Source: Saxidomus purpurata (taxonomy: Eukaryota > Mollusca > Bivalvia > Venerida > Veneridae). From it: a stretch of 64,000 nucleotides of DNA. Below are positions 23,506 to 36,040 of this stretch, one piece after another; the stretch's first letter is position 1, and each line of letters starts with the position of its first letter. The DNA is taken from NCBI GenBank assembly GCA_022818135.1, contig JAFMSR010000010.1:34913635-34977634 (forward strand), read 5' to 3'. The position numbers were made by a program, and so were the translations under genes. Under the pieces are notes generated by a model. That model was not told the DNA's origin, ran no database searches, and saw only the letters and a list, made by a program, of their open reading frames with translations.

Positions 23506-26430
23506 AGGGGCCACACGATAAACCGAAATACCGGAATACTACCGAAATACCGGAATACCTGCAAAAATCAAGAATGAACATAAAACATCTGTATGCTGTA
23601 TCTATTTTATTTTTCGAAAATATGTCATGAAAGATAAGAAATACAGATTTTACTTCGTGCTTTTCCCCCTTTATGTCGTAATTAAATCGCACGTTTGTAC
23701 TTTCACTTTCTAATTAACGGACGTAACCTTTTGTCGCTTGATAATTAAATATGTAGATCTATACCAAAATTTATGTTTTTGAAATGATAAAAAGGCTGCT
23801 TCTATCAACTTTATCATTGCAAGCTGAGTGTTCGTTGCTGCATAACTTTTCATTTCCCTCGCCTCAGAGTTTAAAATAAAGTGCTTTCTTTCTTTAAAAA
23901 TAAACTTGCTTATTTGTATTCATGACAAACAGACTGGGAACATTTTACAATTAGAATAAGTCGTAACAACAAATTAACCGCGTGTTTTAATCATTAGTTT
24001 GATTTACATTTAGACCTACTATACATGTACCCCAAACAGGGTTTTGAAAACTGAACTACGAGACAGCTTTTTAAAAGAGTCAAGACAATCAAAAGTGATG
24101 ACAGATAATCACCGTGGCAGTCTAATATGATGATGATGCCCCAACCTTTGTTTTGCAATAAACAAGTGTTGATTGGAATAATTATAATCAATAGTAAATA
24201 TGTTTGCCATAGGAGTTAATGAAAATTTAAGATTTTTAAAAGCACAAGGTCATCAACAGAAGAAAGGGTCAATTTTGACCTGGGGGACATGATTTGAGCA
24301 TTCCTTGAAGATGTCATGCAATACTCAATGACAGAAAGTACAGCATACAAGAACCATTCCTCTATCTTGACTATTTACAGAGTTATTGCCCTGTGTTACA
24401 TTTCCTTGTCCGGAGCATCACTTGAAACCTACTGGTTAGAAGTCTTTCAAATCAATACAATATCATACAATGGTCTAGCACAATGAGAGGAAGTGCAGTG
24501 TATAAGAACCATAACTCTATCTTGAGTCATTACAGAGTTATTGCCAAGAACTATAACAATATTTCAGTTTTTTTACAAGGTAATAATCTCTTCAGTTGAC
24601 AAAGCAGTCTTGAGGGGGTAATAATGACATTAAGTCTAGTTTTAATATTCCTATTCTCATAAGGGTTTGGTTGATAAAATGGATAGGGAGATAGAAGCAT
24701 TTCAAATTCAATATGTCATACGATAAGCGGCAAACATGTTTGTCTTTACTGTGTAGTGAAACTAGTACTCTCCCTTGGACTGTATAGACTTTGTAGACAA
24801 AGAAGGCACCTTGTCAGAAGACACTTTCCAAGTACATTGTACTGCTAATCCATCGGTATATACTGGTGTTATGTATAGTGAGTTGCCGGGGCGATGTGTG
24901 ATTTTAAGCCCCCGGAGACATGATTTAAAGTTAAACCTGACAGCGTGAGTATTATTTAACGGAGACTTGCAATGACTTCCATCTGGATTGTTTGAACGGT
25001 GTGGTCAGATTTGAATGCTTTTCTTTTTCGGATCGTCTTGTATTTGGACTGCATGACTGGTGGGGGTAAACAGCCTGATGGTGTGACAATACACCTTTAG
25101 CGTTTCGTTACAAGATGGCACACAACAAAAAAATATTTGTTAAATACACATATACTCACGCAGCTCCACTTTGTTCAACTTAGCAGATTATTCGATATAA
25201 TGTGCAGGACCAGTATCGGCTTTCTTACATTAGGAGTCAGATGAATCCTTGATCCAATTCAAATAACTTAACAAGAGCGGTTGGACTGTTTGTTGTGAAT
25301 TACGCCCGATCCTGGTAACATATAGTAAGTACAGTTAGAATACAAAATATGATTTTGGTTGCATCATAAAAGTCACTAAACCTGATTTTTATCAATTCTT
25401 TATTCAAAATGATTGTCAGATAGAGAGAACATGTTTTATAAATGTTTACACAGTTTCTTTCATTTGTTCAAAATGTTTTTGTCTGTGGGCACAAATCTAG
25501 ATTTCGTCTATTTTTACAAATTTTTCCAATTTTTACATCAATTTCTAAGTGTTCATGTACACACAATTTGATTTCTCCAAATAAGAAGTAATAACAGATG
25601 TGCACATTGAGCTTCAAGAGAAAAAATGCCTTGCAAGTAAAACAATTAAAAACTTTAAAGTCACATGATCACATTATGAAAAATAAGAAAAACTTTCAAA
25701 AAATCAGCACGTGCCGACATTGTTTTAAAACAAAAAGAACACAGTTCTATCAATATTCCATCAGCGATCACGAGGCTTTGATAATATAATAATGTTAAAA
25801 AAGTAAATTCAACGGGAATATTTGGGATATAATAACATTAGTCGTATTTTAAAATTCTAATGCAAATGCTATTTAAACATGTTTCAGTACAAGCATCGTA
25901 AAAGGTATAAGATAAACATATCAAAGTCACCAAGGCACACTAATTTAAATTGTAATATTTGGTTTGACTTTATAATTTGTTTGTATTTTCATATTCATAT
26001 AATATACTTACTAATAGGTTGTTCTGAATTATTACAATAACTAGCAAAAGCATTTTCACATACCGGTATTGAAGACAAATTAAACATAGTTGCAAAACTA
26101 CTATAAAAAGCGCCGTTTATGTTTGCAGTAGCTCATATAGTTAAGATATTTGATCAAATGCTTTCTGCGTTTCATGCCTAGTGGTTAATGACAGTTTCAC
26201 TTGTGTTTTCTATGTGGAGGCCCTAACATATCTCTGTAGTGTATAATTGATACTCTCTATTCATGCATTATACATTAAACATGTTAGCTTTATCAAATAT
26301 TTATGATGATTTTCAAAATGCTGTTATGTAAACTTATTCTCCAAGTTGTAATTCCATTCAGTTATTAGCAAGTATTGACGAGATTTCCAGATGCCCATCA
26401 AAATACTTGATCGATAGTAATGCAGGTTGT

Positions 26431-27290
26431 AACAAAAGCTGTCAGTAGGACAGCGCATTCGACTTTTTTCAGTGCTTGTCAATAAAACAAAACTTTGTCA
26501 GTAAATAAAAAAGACAAGGATCTGTATGAACAAGGGCCACAAGTAGCAAAATATTAAGTCAATAGTTATCAAACTTAACTGTTTAATATCCCTGAATACT
26601 ACACCAAAATTTTGAATTAATACTTCAAGTGGTTAATGATATATGTGCATAAGACAGTGCCAGTTGCACACAAGACTTTAACTAGGAATTTCTATGTAAA
26701 ATCAAAAAACATTTTTTACAGACTTATCTTCTCTTGCTTACAGATAGGTGTCAATGGTACATAAGTATTCTAACTTTCAATGCAATATCTCAAATGGTTA
26801 AGTCAATAAGTGGACAAGAATGAAAATTTTAACTGAGTTTCTAAGTCGAAATGGATTTTACCCATATTTAATGTATTTTCTTAGTCAAAAAAGGAGCATA
26901 ATTCTGACAAAAACCTTCACAGAGTTATGTACTCTTGTCTGTGTATAGAGGTAATAATGATAAATAAGTATGGTAAGTTTCAAAGCCATACCTGTGATGG
27001 TTTTGAAATAAAGTGGGGTGGTACGAAAAACTTAACCAAGCTCAATGCACTTTCTAAATCAAAAAAGGGGCATAATTCTGACAAAAACCTTCACAGAGTT
27101 ATGTACTCTTGTCTGTGGATGTAGGTTATGATGGTTAACAAGTATGATACGTTTTAAAGCAATACCTCTGATGGTTTTGAAAAAAAATGGGGTGGTACGA
27201 ACAACTTAACCAAGGTGTGACACCAACGCCGACGCCGACTCCGAGGCGAGTAGGATAGCTCCCCTTTTCTTTGAAAAGTCAAGCTAAAAA
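26431..27290 (+). mobile_element. Pearl-like element
   Basis: Same ends as the element at 15886: AAAAGCTGTCAGTAGGACAG, CATTCGACTTTT at the left; CGCCGACGCCGACTCCGAGG, GATAGCTCCCC and GTCAAGCTAAAAA at the right. Internal units contain AGGGGCATAATTCTGACAAA, GTTATGTACTCTTGTCTGTG and GGGGTGGTACGA. It is missing from the matching place in the inverted duplicate near copy C, so it inserted after that duplication. Confidence 0.7.
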
Positions 27291-27496
27291 TGGTAAGCTT
27301 CCGTAAAGAATAAATCTCTGAAAATATTGTACATATTGGTATATCTCTCTGAATAACAAAGTGAATTGACAAATTAATTGTTTTAGGACATATAAACACG
27401 AAAAGAAGTGACACTCCGGCAACTTGTACGATTAGTGTCCCTTTAATTATATTTTTCCAATTACATGCTTATATTTTAGTGATGAGACTGAAATGA

Positions 27497-27694
27497 TTAT
27501 ATAAATATGGTTCGGTAATCAAAGCACTTATTATTCTTATTTATAGAATAATACATGGCGGAGCAGGGCCTTTGAGTGATAATCGCCCCGGTAGTGGAAT
27601 AATTGCCAGAGGGCTTTACAAGGCGATTCACGACGCGTTTTCTGACTATTTTATCATCTAAATCGATCATTCTGTTAGCTAAAGACTCAGCCAT
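27497..27694 (-). other. Unassigned 65-codon open frame, possible gene or transposon fragment
   Basis: Minus-strand frame starting MAESLANRMIDLDDKIVRKR with fairly gene-like codon use, then a segment ending near GAIITQRPCSAMYYS. It lies in sequence present in the B duplicate but not in the C duplicate, so it belongs to inserted DNA. I do not recognise the family. It could be the first exon of an unknown gene or part of a transposon. Confidence 0.25.
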
Positions 27695-28039
27695 GTTTTT
27701 GCCTTTAAATTACGTCACGTTTGCTCGTGCACGTTTTCCTAGGGCAATTATGAGATGAAAGCCCTGTGCGTGCAGGGCCAAAAACTGATAATACTTTGGG
27801 AGGACTATATATAGAAACATATGTATTATTAGATTGCTAATAATCCCTGTCGACCCTAGGATTTCTCCCCGTATGAACCTGTGTTTTACCTGACTGCAGT
27901 ACCCAGAAAGTTTGTCAAAATAATATGATTACTTAGCCAAATTGTGGGCAAGCTTACAGACCAGACACACGTTGCCACCGAGCTGCACAAAATGTACTTC
28001 TAAGCCAAAAAGTGTGGCTATATGTGAAAATTACCAGTT

Positions 28040-28600
28040 TGTTTGGTAGTCGTTCTTGTTTGTCGGACCATACTTATTGCTCCATTATTCCACATTCGTG
28101 TTTTCATTCATCCTTCTATATCAATATATTACATTCCCACTTACTCATTCAATTCAATTTCTTTCACTCTCTTTTTTTGTATTTCTTATTGTATATTTTT
28201 TTCTTATATATACACATAGTCTATTTGTTAGTAAGAATTGAATATCTGTTAAAGGTATATGGTACACCATAAAAAATACACATAATATACACTCACCTTT
28301 CTTTTTGACATCGTTCTTTTACTCTCTGTTTTTTGTATTTTTGTTTCATATTATTTTTTTCGTTCATCATTAATCATGATCTGTATCATTATGTACAAGA
28401 AATCTTTTATCATTCATTCACCCTAATTTTTATTTTATTTATTTTTCTTTTTTTTTTTTTTTCAGATCTATTCTTTTTTTTTGTTATTATTTTTATTTGT
28501 TACTAGTACATTGTTAGAACTACATTCAATTTCTTACACCCTCCATTTTCTCTTATCTTCTGCATTTTGTTTCACTCTTTCTTTTCTATTCTTATTCATT
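28040..28600. repeat. T-rich/pyrimidine-rich low-complexity stretch
   Basis: Long CTTT/TTTTATT runs, including a run of 16 T at 28447. The two open frames across it (Phe/Leu/Tyr-rich) are by-products of composition. Confidence 0.8.
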
Positions 28601-29987
28601 GTGATTTATAACACAGCTTTAAACTTTGGTTAGGTATTGTTACATATCTCTTTAATTACATAGTGCATTGATAAATTACATTTTTAGGACTTGAAAAAGA
28701 TAGTGACACTCCGGTAATTTGTACGATTTGTGTCCCTTTAATTGTATAATTGCTCGAGCAATTTCCCTATTAACTGTTGATGCATTTTTTAATTGGCAGT
28801 TCCGTCACTTCTTCGAAAACAGAACAGTCATATTACATTTATATTTCATTCATATTTCATTCATGCAGATTTCAGCTAGTTCACAGTTAGTCAACGCCAG
28901 AAAACCTGTTTTTTATATTTGCTACCTCCTTGTCGGGACAGTATAATACAGTGTGGCCTCGTGCAAGATCTTCTTATGTGATTCTGAAAGAGAGTGTGTT
29001 TATTAAGTACAAGTACCTCCAAAACATCATGACAGGTTATACATACAAGACGGCCAGACACTATATTTTTCAACTGATGAACATTACTAAAGTATAGTCA
29101 TGATGTTGTCTGTATTCACTTCACGAGAACGCGTATTCTTTGTGTATATTGCTTAATTGTACTGGAGAAAGATGATGAATAAAAAAGTGGGATAGGTATT
29201 TAGTGGGATTCGAGTTTCGGGTATCAGATCTGTAGGCAGCACCCTAAATGAGTGACTTACAGATGCAGTTGGTGTATTTAGATAGAATATTAATAAATAC
29301 AACACGGTTTGATTATGTAAGTGAAGAGTAGTGTACATATTTTGAAACCATTTTTTCTATATTTTATAAAGTGTCACACATGTCGATAGGTTAATCACGG
29401 TTCATGTACTGCATATTTTCGAGATTGCATTATAGTCATAATTGTCACATACTGAACTACGGTCAATTTCTGCTGCCTTTCAAACCGAACTATATTTATG
29501 TGAATGTATCTAAAAGTGGCGTAAAGAGTTTGGTAATTAAGAAGATGGAAGACATAGCAAAATTTGTTACAGTCTGTGCTAAAACTCGGTTCCCAAAACT
29601 ATCATTATCAGTTTGCTGGTGTTTTGGTCACTGTAGAAATTAGCCTTCAAACCAACCATTGTTTTTTCAAAAAAGACATTTCACATTGATTTTCTACTTC
29701 TAGAAAAAAGAATATTCCCAAGCTATATTTATGTATAACCCCCTTATCTCTATCGATAAATGTGAATTTTTTTCTATCGTTGTCCACTCGGTATAAGCTA
29801 TTTCTTACATGTTTGTCAAAGTATAAATTGTGTATGAGCATCTTACTGCACCATAATGTAGCAATACAGTGACTACATAGAAGAGTAATATAAATGTAAA
29901 TGAAAACAAACCCTAAAAGTTTACAGGTAGGTGTAGGTGTAAGAATTAAAACTGCAGAAAAAATAAGAAGGAATAGCACACACATAC

Positions 29988-30089
29988 CTGCATGATCTCA
30001 AAATAACTATCAACGAGGCCACATGTCCTGCAACTTGCCTCAAGTTTGTACATATCATACACAACAGCCTTGTCAGCAAAAAACCTCTC
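29988..30089 (-). CDS. TRAF-like gene copy B, coding exon 3 only
   Basis: 102-nt minus-strand exon, 34 codons, with AG acceptor and GTATGT donor. It is nearly identical in protein to exon 3 of copy C (ERFFADKAVVYDMYKL, then CRTC, GLVDSYFEI); conserved changes include Ile to Met. Exons 1 and 2 should lie at higher coordinates on this strand, but a 500-base N gap starts 18 bp away, and no exon 1 or 2 was found between 30608 and 37000. Either B is a truncated duplicate or the assembly is wrong at the gap. Downstream DNA (24.66-29.99 kb) is homologous, in reverse, to the DNA downstream of exon 3 in copy C. Confidence 0.8.
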
Positions 30090-30107
30090 CTATGGACACA
30101 GAAAATT

Positions 30108-30607
30108 NNNNNNNNNNNNNNNNNNNNNNNNNNNNNNNNNNNNNNNNNNNNNNNNNNNNNNNNNNNNNNNNNNNNNNNNNNNNNNNNNNNNNNNNNNNNN
30201 NNNNNNNNNNNNNNNNNNNNNNNNNNNNNNNNNNNNNNNNNNNNNNNNNNNNNNNNNNNNNNNNNNNNNNNNNNNNNNNNNNNNNNNNNNNNNNNNNNNN
30301 NNNNNNNNNNNNNNNNNNNNNNNNNNNNNNNNNNNNNNNNNNNNNNNNNNNNNNNNNNNNNNNNNNNNNNNNNNNNNNNNNNNNNNNNNNNNNNNNNNNN
30401 NNNNNNNNNNNNNNNNNNNNNNNNNNNNNNNNNNNNNNNNNNNNNNNNNNNNNNNNNNNNNNNNNNNNNNNNNNNNNNNNNNNNNNNNNNNNNNNNNNNN
30501 NNNNNNNNNNNNNNNNNNNNNNNNNNNNNNNNNNNNNNNNNNNNNNNNNNNNNNNNNNNNNNNNNNNNNNNNNNNNNNNNNNNNNNNNNNNNNNNNNNNN
30601 NNNNNNN
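30108..30607. other. Assembly gap, 500 N
   Basis: Exactly 500 N, a round number usually used for gaps of unknown size. It starts 18 bp from the acceptor side of copy B exon 3, where exons 2 and 1 of this minus-strand gene would be expected. Three apparent open frames across it are meaningless. Confidence 0.99.
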
Positions 30608-31224
30608 AACATTATCAAAGTTACAACCAAATTATATAAACCTCACAGTATAAAGAAGTGTTTTATTCCTATTAAATATAATGTAAAACTTTTGATAAAA
30701 AAATAACATCCTGGTCATAAATTTAACATCCACTCAATTTGTTAGGTATATACTTTATATCTATCTGCAAATAAAAGAAGGTACTTCACTGCTATGTAAA
30801 TTATATTTTATGTGTGTTCAAAGTATTCCTTATGTTTTGAGTACCCTTGTTATATGGCAACTCTGAACAGTGATGTAACTTTCAAATATTTAAACACTTG
30901 TTCTGTGATATACATTATATGTTGTGTGTTTGTCATTTTATTTTATCATGACATTGTAGAAACTTTTTGTTTGAAGTTTTTGTAGTTTCTTTAAAAAATA
31001 AAAATCAGCACAATACAGGATGTCTGTGTATATAGTATACTGTATATAATTTCTCCTATGATAAAGCACATCATTGGAACCCGGGATTGTTGACTGTGCC
31101 ATGTTGCTTGCAGTGATGTATGGAATATAGGACATTCAACAATCATCACGTTGGTTGTTTGGTAGTGAGGAAACGTTAATGTACCTAATTATATATTCTT
31201 CATGAATAAAATCTAAACTTGAAA

Positions 31225-32065
31225 CAATATCCAGTTCAGTTATTGCCTAAAACCCTGTCTAATGTCTACTTCAGTTATTTCTAAAACCCTATCTAATGTC
31301 CACTTCAGTTGTTGTCTAAAACCCTATCTAATGTTCACTTCAGTTGTTGCCTAAAACCCTAATGTCCACTTCAGTTGTCTGAAACCCTATCTAATGTCCA
31401 CTTCAGTTGTTGCCCAAAACCCTATTTAAAGTGACATTAAGCACATTTTTTTAAAGTAAAATTCCAGCTGAAATAGGTGTGTATGAAAAGGGTAGAGGAA
31501 ATAATAACTTTTAACCCAATACAACAAACTTTTCCTGCTACCACTTTCCAAATATTACTTTTCCTATTTTGACTGGGAGAGTCAATTTAAGAAATAAACA
31601 AATGCAGGAGTAGCTTCCCTTCCACTGCCGAGCAACACTAATAACACAAGGGAGATCACTGCCAAGTAAGGAATTATTATTTCATTTGTCCATTTTTTTA
31701 ATTTCTAAAGCACCAACTTCAAATATTAATGCGGCATTATCATTAGTTTAACACATTTAAATGCACAGCAACCGAAAATTGCTTTTATAAAACTGTCACC
31801 AAAAATACACTATGTGCAGTAAGATGAGCATAATGTCACTTTAATGTCCACTTCAGTATGTCCACTTCAGTTGTCTAAAACCCTATCTAATGTCCACTTC
31901 AGTTGTTGCCTAAAACCCTATTTAATGTCCACTTCAGTTGTCTAAAACCCTATCTAATATCCACTTCACTTGTTGCCTAAAACCCTATTTATTGTCCACT
32001 TCAGTTGTCTAAAACCCTATCTAATGTCCACTTCACTTGTTGCCTAAAATCCTGTTTAATGTTGG
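31225..32065. repeat. Minisatellite, 32-35-bp unit (interrupted)
   Basis: Units of CTTCAGTTGTTGCCTAAAAC, CCTATCTAATGTCCA, with a 3-bp-shorter variant lacking TGC. About six units occur before and seven after the MITE at 31430-31840. Confidence 0.85.
31430..31840. mobile_element. TTAA-flanked MITE (piggyBac-like target)
   Basis: 411-bp element with inverted ends AGTGACATTA(A/T)GC, flanked by TTAA (31426-31429, 31841-31844). Removing the element and one TTAA restores the minisatellite unit CCCTATTTAATGTCCACTTC exactly as at about 31915. Insertion into TTAA is characteristic of piggyBac; the superfamily is inferred from target site only. Confidence 0.75.
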
Positions 32066-33310
32066 TATACTTAGTAATAAGCCTAGTCGTGAAGCTTTAT
32101 TTTTTTCTCTGGAACCAGTCTTTATTCTCAAGTACCTCATTGGTTAAAATTTACTGAGTTAGCAACCTTGTTTTAGATCGACCAAGTATAAGTCTACAAT
32201 ATAGTTGCTTCAAATTCAGGAATCAATATTATTTGTATTAGTGGTAGGTAGATTTTCATGAAACTTCATGTGTTTAATTGAACATGTTACAGACCTCTGT
32301 TTTGAAACCTTAGATAGCCGGTAAAGCTGCACTTCATTATCCATCCCACTTGGGGTTATGTTAATAGTCTTCGCCCGCCTTTCACCAATTCTCGTCTTTG
32401 CTTATCAAAAGTTTTCAGGAACCACTGACTTTAATAAAGTAAAAACTTTATAGATTGCTTTACTATCAAGAGCAGATAGGCATACCGTCTTTATGTTTAG
32501 TTACATCGCCTTGATTACTTTTTCATTTACTTTCAAGTCTGCCCTTTTTATTGGCAACCACCTTGGAATGCAACAAATATTCATTGAAAGCTTCAAAAAA
32601 AAGAGATGAATATGCCACCAGCATTTGTCGGTTATATTCATTTTGCGCAACTGCTATTAACAGTAACCACTAAACGGAATTATTTGAAACTTCAGCAATG
32701 TCTTCAGAGATATAGTATCAAACAATCAAGTTAGATAACTCTGAGTTGAATTTATCAGTAAATTATGTGCATTGATTGACTTAGAAAACAACTGTAAAGC
32801 ATATATCTGATTTTAAACTTTATTGATATCTTCAGACCTGAAACTAACTCACCGTCGCATATCTGATGAATTCAAAACTGTTTTATACTGGAGCCACTAC
32901 ATGCTATCCATCTATGTCTGGATACTGCCAACCATTCACGCGAGTGCTATATGCCGGACTAAAGTGCACGTCTGAAATGTTAGTATAGTGAGTGAGATAA
33001 TAAAATACCTGACAGTGAGTATTGTCAAGGGAGTTGGTTCCAAAGGGTGACACTATTTGCAAAAAATGAGTACTTGTATTAGTCAGAGGTAACCTGTAGC
33101 TGTTTTAAGGATAGTGGATGCATGTGCCTGGTTAGTCTAGTTAGTTTTCTCCTGTGTTATAGAGACCGCCAGCTCGGATCTTCCTGCATGGCTGTACCAC
33201 TCGAGAGGTTTAACCCACCGTATGGACGTTTTTTTGTATAAGGATTCGAGATGGTAGAATCATATTCTACCTGTGGCCGGACCAGGGACTTGTATGCCCG
33301 TTCTTTTGCT

Positions 33311-34113
33311 TTTTTAGCTCGACATTTCTATGAAAAGGGGAGCTATCCTACTCACCCCGGCGTCGGCGTTGGCGTCACACCTTGGTTAAGTTTTTCGTAC
33401 CACCCCACTTTATTTCAGAAGTATTAGAGGTATGGCTTTGAAACTTACCATTCTTGTTTACCATCATAACCTCCATCTACAGACAAGAGTACATAACTCT
33501 GTCAAGGTTTTTTACAGAATTATGGCCCTTTTTTACTTAGAAAGTGTATTGAGCTTGGTTAAGTTTTTCGTACCACCTCACTTTATTTCAAAACCATTGG
33601 AGGTATTGCTTTGAAACTAACCATACTTGTTTACCATCATGACCTTCATCAACAGACAAGAGGACATAACTCTGTCAAGGTTTTTGACAGAATTATGCCC
33701 CTTTTTTACTTAGAAAATACATTGAATATGGGTAAAATCCACTTATTGCCTTAACCCTTTGAGATATTGCTTTGAAACTTTTAATGCTATTTCACATCAT
33801 TACCCCCATCTGTACGCAGGAGAAGGTAATTCTGTCAAGGATTTTATTTGAATTATGGCCCTTTTTGACTTAGAAACTCAGTTAAAATTTTCATTCTTGT
33901 CCACTTGTTAACTTAACCATTTGAGATATTACTTTGAAAGTTGGAGTACTTATGTACCATCGTAAGACCTATCTGTAAGCAAAAGAAGATAACTCTGTGA
34001 AAAATTTTCTTGATTTGTACTTAGAAAGTCTTGTGTGCCCTTTACTGTCAAAGTTTTGTTTTATTGGCAAGCACTAAAAAAGTCGAGCACGCTGTCCTAC
34101 TGACAGCTCTTGT
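33311..34113 (-). mobile_element. Pearl-like element, reverse orientation
   Basis: It begins TTTTTAGCTCGAC, GGGGAGCTATCCTACTC, GGCGTCGGCGTTGGCGTCAC and ends AAAGTCGAGCACGCTGTCC, TACTGACAGCTCTTG. Several internal units of about 150 bp carry TTAAGTTTTTCGTACCACC and ACATAACTCTGTCAAGG. Confidence 0.7.
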
Positions 34114-34125
34114 CATTGTTGGTGG

Positions 34126-34370
34126 TTATGTTTCGTTTAATGAATTGTAGAGTTTTATTAGCAGTGGTTGTAATCTTTGAGCTTTGGTGTTATAGTCAAG
34201 GTCTGAGGATAAATTGAGACAAAGATATTTAGCATGAGGTACAGGTTCTAAGGCTTGGCCATGAAGACAATAACGTACATGTATTGATAAACTAATGTCA
34301 CTAGAAAACACATAGCCACAGTCACATGTCACATGAAGCTTGAATCCCCCATCCCCCCAAATGATACGCC
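34126..34370 (-). pseudogene. LINE reverse-transcriptase thumb fragment
   Basis: A short minus-strand frame reads LHGQALEPVPHAKYL then SSDLDYN, matching the 'L-x-G-x-x-L-x-x-V-x-x-A-K-Y-L-G-V-x-x-S-x-D-L-x-W' block after the RT domain in jockey/CR1-like LINEs. The Gly after KYL is Cys here and the frame ends soon after, so this is a degraded fragment. It abuts the end of a pearl-like element at about 34113. Confidence 0.6.
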
Positions 34371-34574
34371 CTGCAAATCTACTATCACAACGAAGACTCG
34401 TAAAAAGAATAACAGTCTTTATTTAAAGTCGGGAAGATACAATAAGATAAGCAAATGCTAACTTTTGACCTGACTGCATGTAGATGTTTGCGTTTGTGAC
34501 CTTACTGTGACAGAAAACCGGAGTCTCCGAAACACTCGCGTGATGGAGCAATTAATATGGCCAAAAATTGTACC

Positions 34575-35015
34575 ATATGAGATATATCTTTCAAATTTTG
34601 CAGAGATATCTTTGTAAAATAAAAAGAAATCTTTCTAGTGAAAAGAGATATCTCGTAATGGCCGTTATAAAGATATCTCATTGAAACAGAGATATCTCTT
34701 AAGATTAGAAAGATATCTCCATAATTTTGAGATATATGTCTCTTAAGTTGAAGATATATCTCTCCGTTTAAATAGATATCTCTTTTTCAGAGATATGTTT
34801 AAAGGTAGATCTAGTAGATATATATCTATACGGCAGAGTGATATATCTATTTCATTGAGAGATATATTTTTAGTACAGGGAGATATCTTTCAAAACATAA
34901 GAGATATATCTGTTTAAAGAAAGATATTTCCTAAATTTCATAGATATCTCTGAATTTAAGAGATGTCTCACCTATTATAGGAGATGCCTCTATGAAATCA
35001 GGAAGATATCTCTTT
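34575..35015. repeat. Cluster of about 20 AGATATCT-type palindromes
   Basis: Variants of (A)GAGATATCTC(T) recur about every 16-26 bp over 440 bp (e.g. 34644, 34669, 34690, 34711, 34773, 34879, 34941, 35002), with unrelated A/T-rich spacers. The motif is conserved but the spacers are not, which is unlike an ordinary tandem repeat. Confidence 0.85.
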
Positions 35016-35502
35016 TTTATTAATTAGTAAATTGGCATGCCATGCAATGGGTTAACGTACATTTTGCCTTTATTCAGTTACTTTGACCGAAAACATGTAG
35101 TGTTTTCAATTATGTATTGATTTACGAGGTATTTTATCTGCATTTTATGTGCCTTATACTGATAAAAACTAAAGTTTTACCTCACGCTGTCTGATAAAAA
35201 TTAAATATTATGTCAATAAATAGATAATAAAGACATTTATAAGTGAGTGTGATTAAACAAAAAAGATAACAAGGATGACTTTGTAAGCTGACATGAGAAC
35301 CAGGAAGGAGAATATGAAAAAAATAAAATAAAGATCGACCGAGGACTACATTCGAGAAACGTTTCTTGTGACTTTTGTACGTATTTGATTTGCGTACAAA
35401 AAAGTCAGAGGCATAACCCAATTTTCTAAAGCCCGAAAACCTAGAGCTTAGATATCTGGTGTGTATCACTTTCAAGTGATAATCTACCAAGTGTTTTAGT
35501 CA

Positions 35503-35650
35503 GCCCGGTTAGCTCAATCGGTGGAGCACGATACTTGTAATCTTGGGGTTGCGGGTTCGATTCCGGGGACTGACCAACTAAAATTACTGACAGACTTTCG
35601 GATGAGTCTTAAAAACTGAGGTCCCATGTATGCATAAAGCAATTGATGGT
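35503..35650 (+). mobile_element. tRNA-Thr-like SINE
   Basis: The first 74 bases resemble tRNA-Thr(TGT): A box TAGCTCAATCGG (35510-35521), anticodon-arm CTTGTAATC, B box GGTTCGATTCC (35554-35564). Acceptor and T stems do not pair properly (GCCCGGT against the 3' end; T stem GCGGG/CCGGG), so it is not a working tRNA. It is followed by a SINE-type body: CGGATGAGTCTTAAAAACTG, AGGTCCCATGTATG. Target duplication not found. Confidence 0.7.
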
Positions 35651-36040
35651 AGCGTTTGGCTAAAAAGAAAAGATGGGGCGGGTGAGCGATATTTTTAGTT
35701 TTTACTTCTCAAAATGTCACAGGTGGCCGGTATTTTTCTTTTTTACTGTATTGGATGCTAATTTTTACTTTTTTTATTTCTCAAAATGTCACAGGTGGCC
35801 AGGTATTTTTAACAGGATGCTATGTGTTTACTTTTTTATTTCTAAAAATTTAACAAGGTCTAATGACATGAGAAACAAGGGCTACAGTTTAAAAGCCGTA
35901 TTGATAAATCAAAAGCTTTTGTGACCTGTCTTTATAATGATTTGTAACATCTTATTTAGTACGTCGTAAATAAATATCTTATGCCAATATTATAGATTTA
36001 AGACGCTTTGATGATAAGGTACTGATATTTAAAACAAATT

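Larger units (their letters stand above)
24660..30089 (-). repeat. Inverted segmental duplicate (B side) of 47001-50390
   Basis: From copy B exon 3 leftwards, block after block matches copy C DNA from exon 3 rightwards: e.g. TAAGAAATAGCTTATACCGA / TAAGAAATAATTTATACCGA, GCCGGGGCGA / TCGCCCCGGC, and GGTTGATAAAAT / ATTTTATCAACC. The B side is longer because of the pearl-like element at 26431-27290 and extra sequence at 27450-28600. Confidence 0.8.
30870..32915. repeat. Right arm of a large inverted repeat
   Basis: Inverted relative of 21950-23505, longer because of an expanded 32-35-bp minisatellite and a TTAA MITE inside it. Outer edge GAGCCACTACATGC near 32905. Shared blocks include AACGTGACGGTTG-type sequence at 23260 and 31140 and ACAGACCTCTGTTTTG-type sequence at 22850 and 32290. 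Confidence 0.7.

Noticed and set aside
28012..28272. Hydrophobic peptide resembling a membrane protein
   Set aside because: T-rich low-complexity DNA gives Phe/Leu/Tyr in any frame.
27405..28745. Possible LTR retrotransposon: similar sequences (GTGACACTCCGG...) about 1.3 kb apart
   Set aside because: The repeated part is also duplicated in copy C and downstream of copy A without an intervening element, there are no TG...CA ends, and no gag/pol sequence lies between.
30023..30706. Open frames of 185-227 codons near 30.1-30.6 kb
   Set aside because: They run through 500 N and have no real sequence.
35503..35576. Functional tRNA-Thr gene
   Set aside because: A and B boxes are good, but the acceptor and T stems do not pair and the sequence runs into a SINE-type body.
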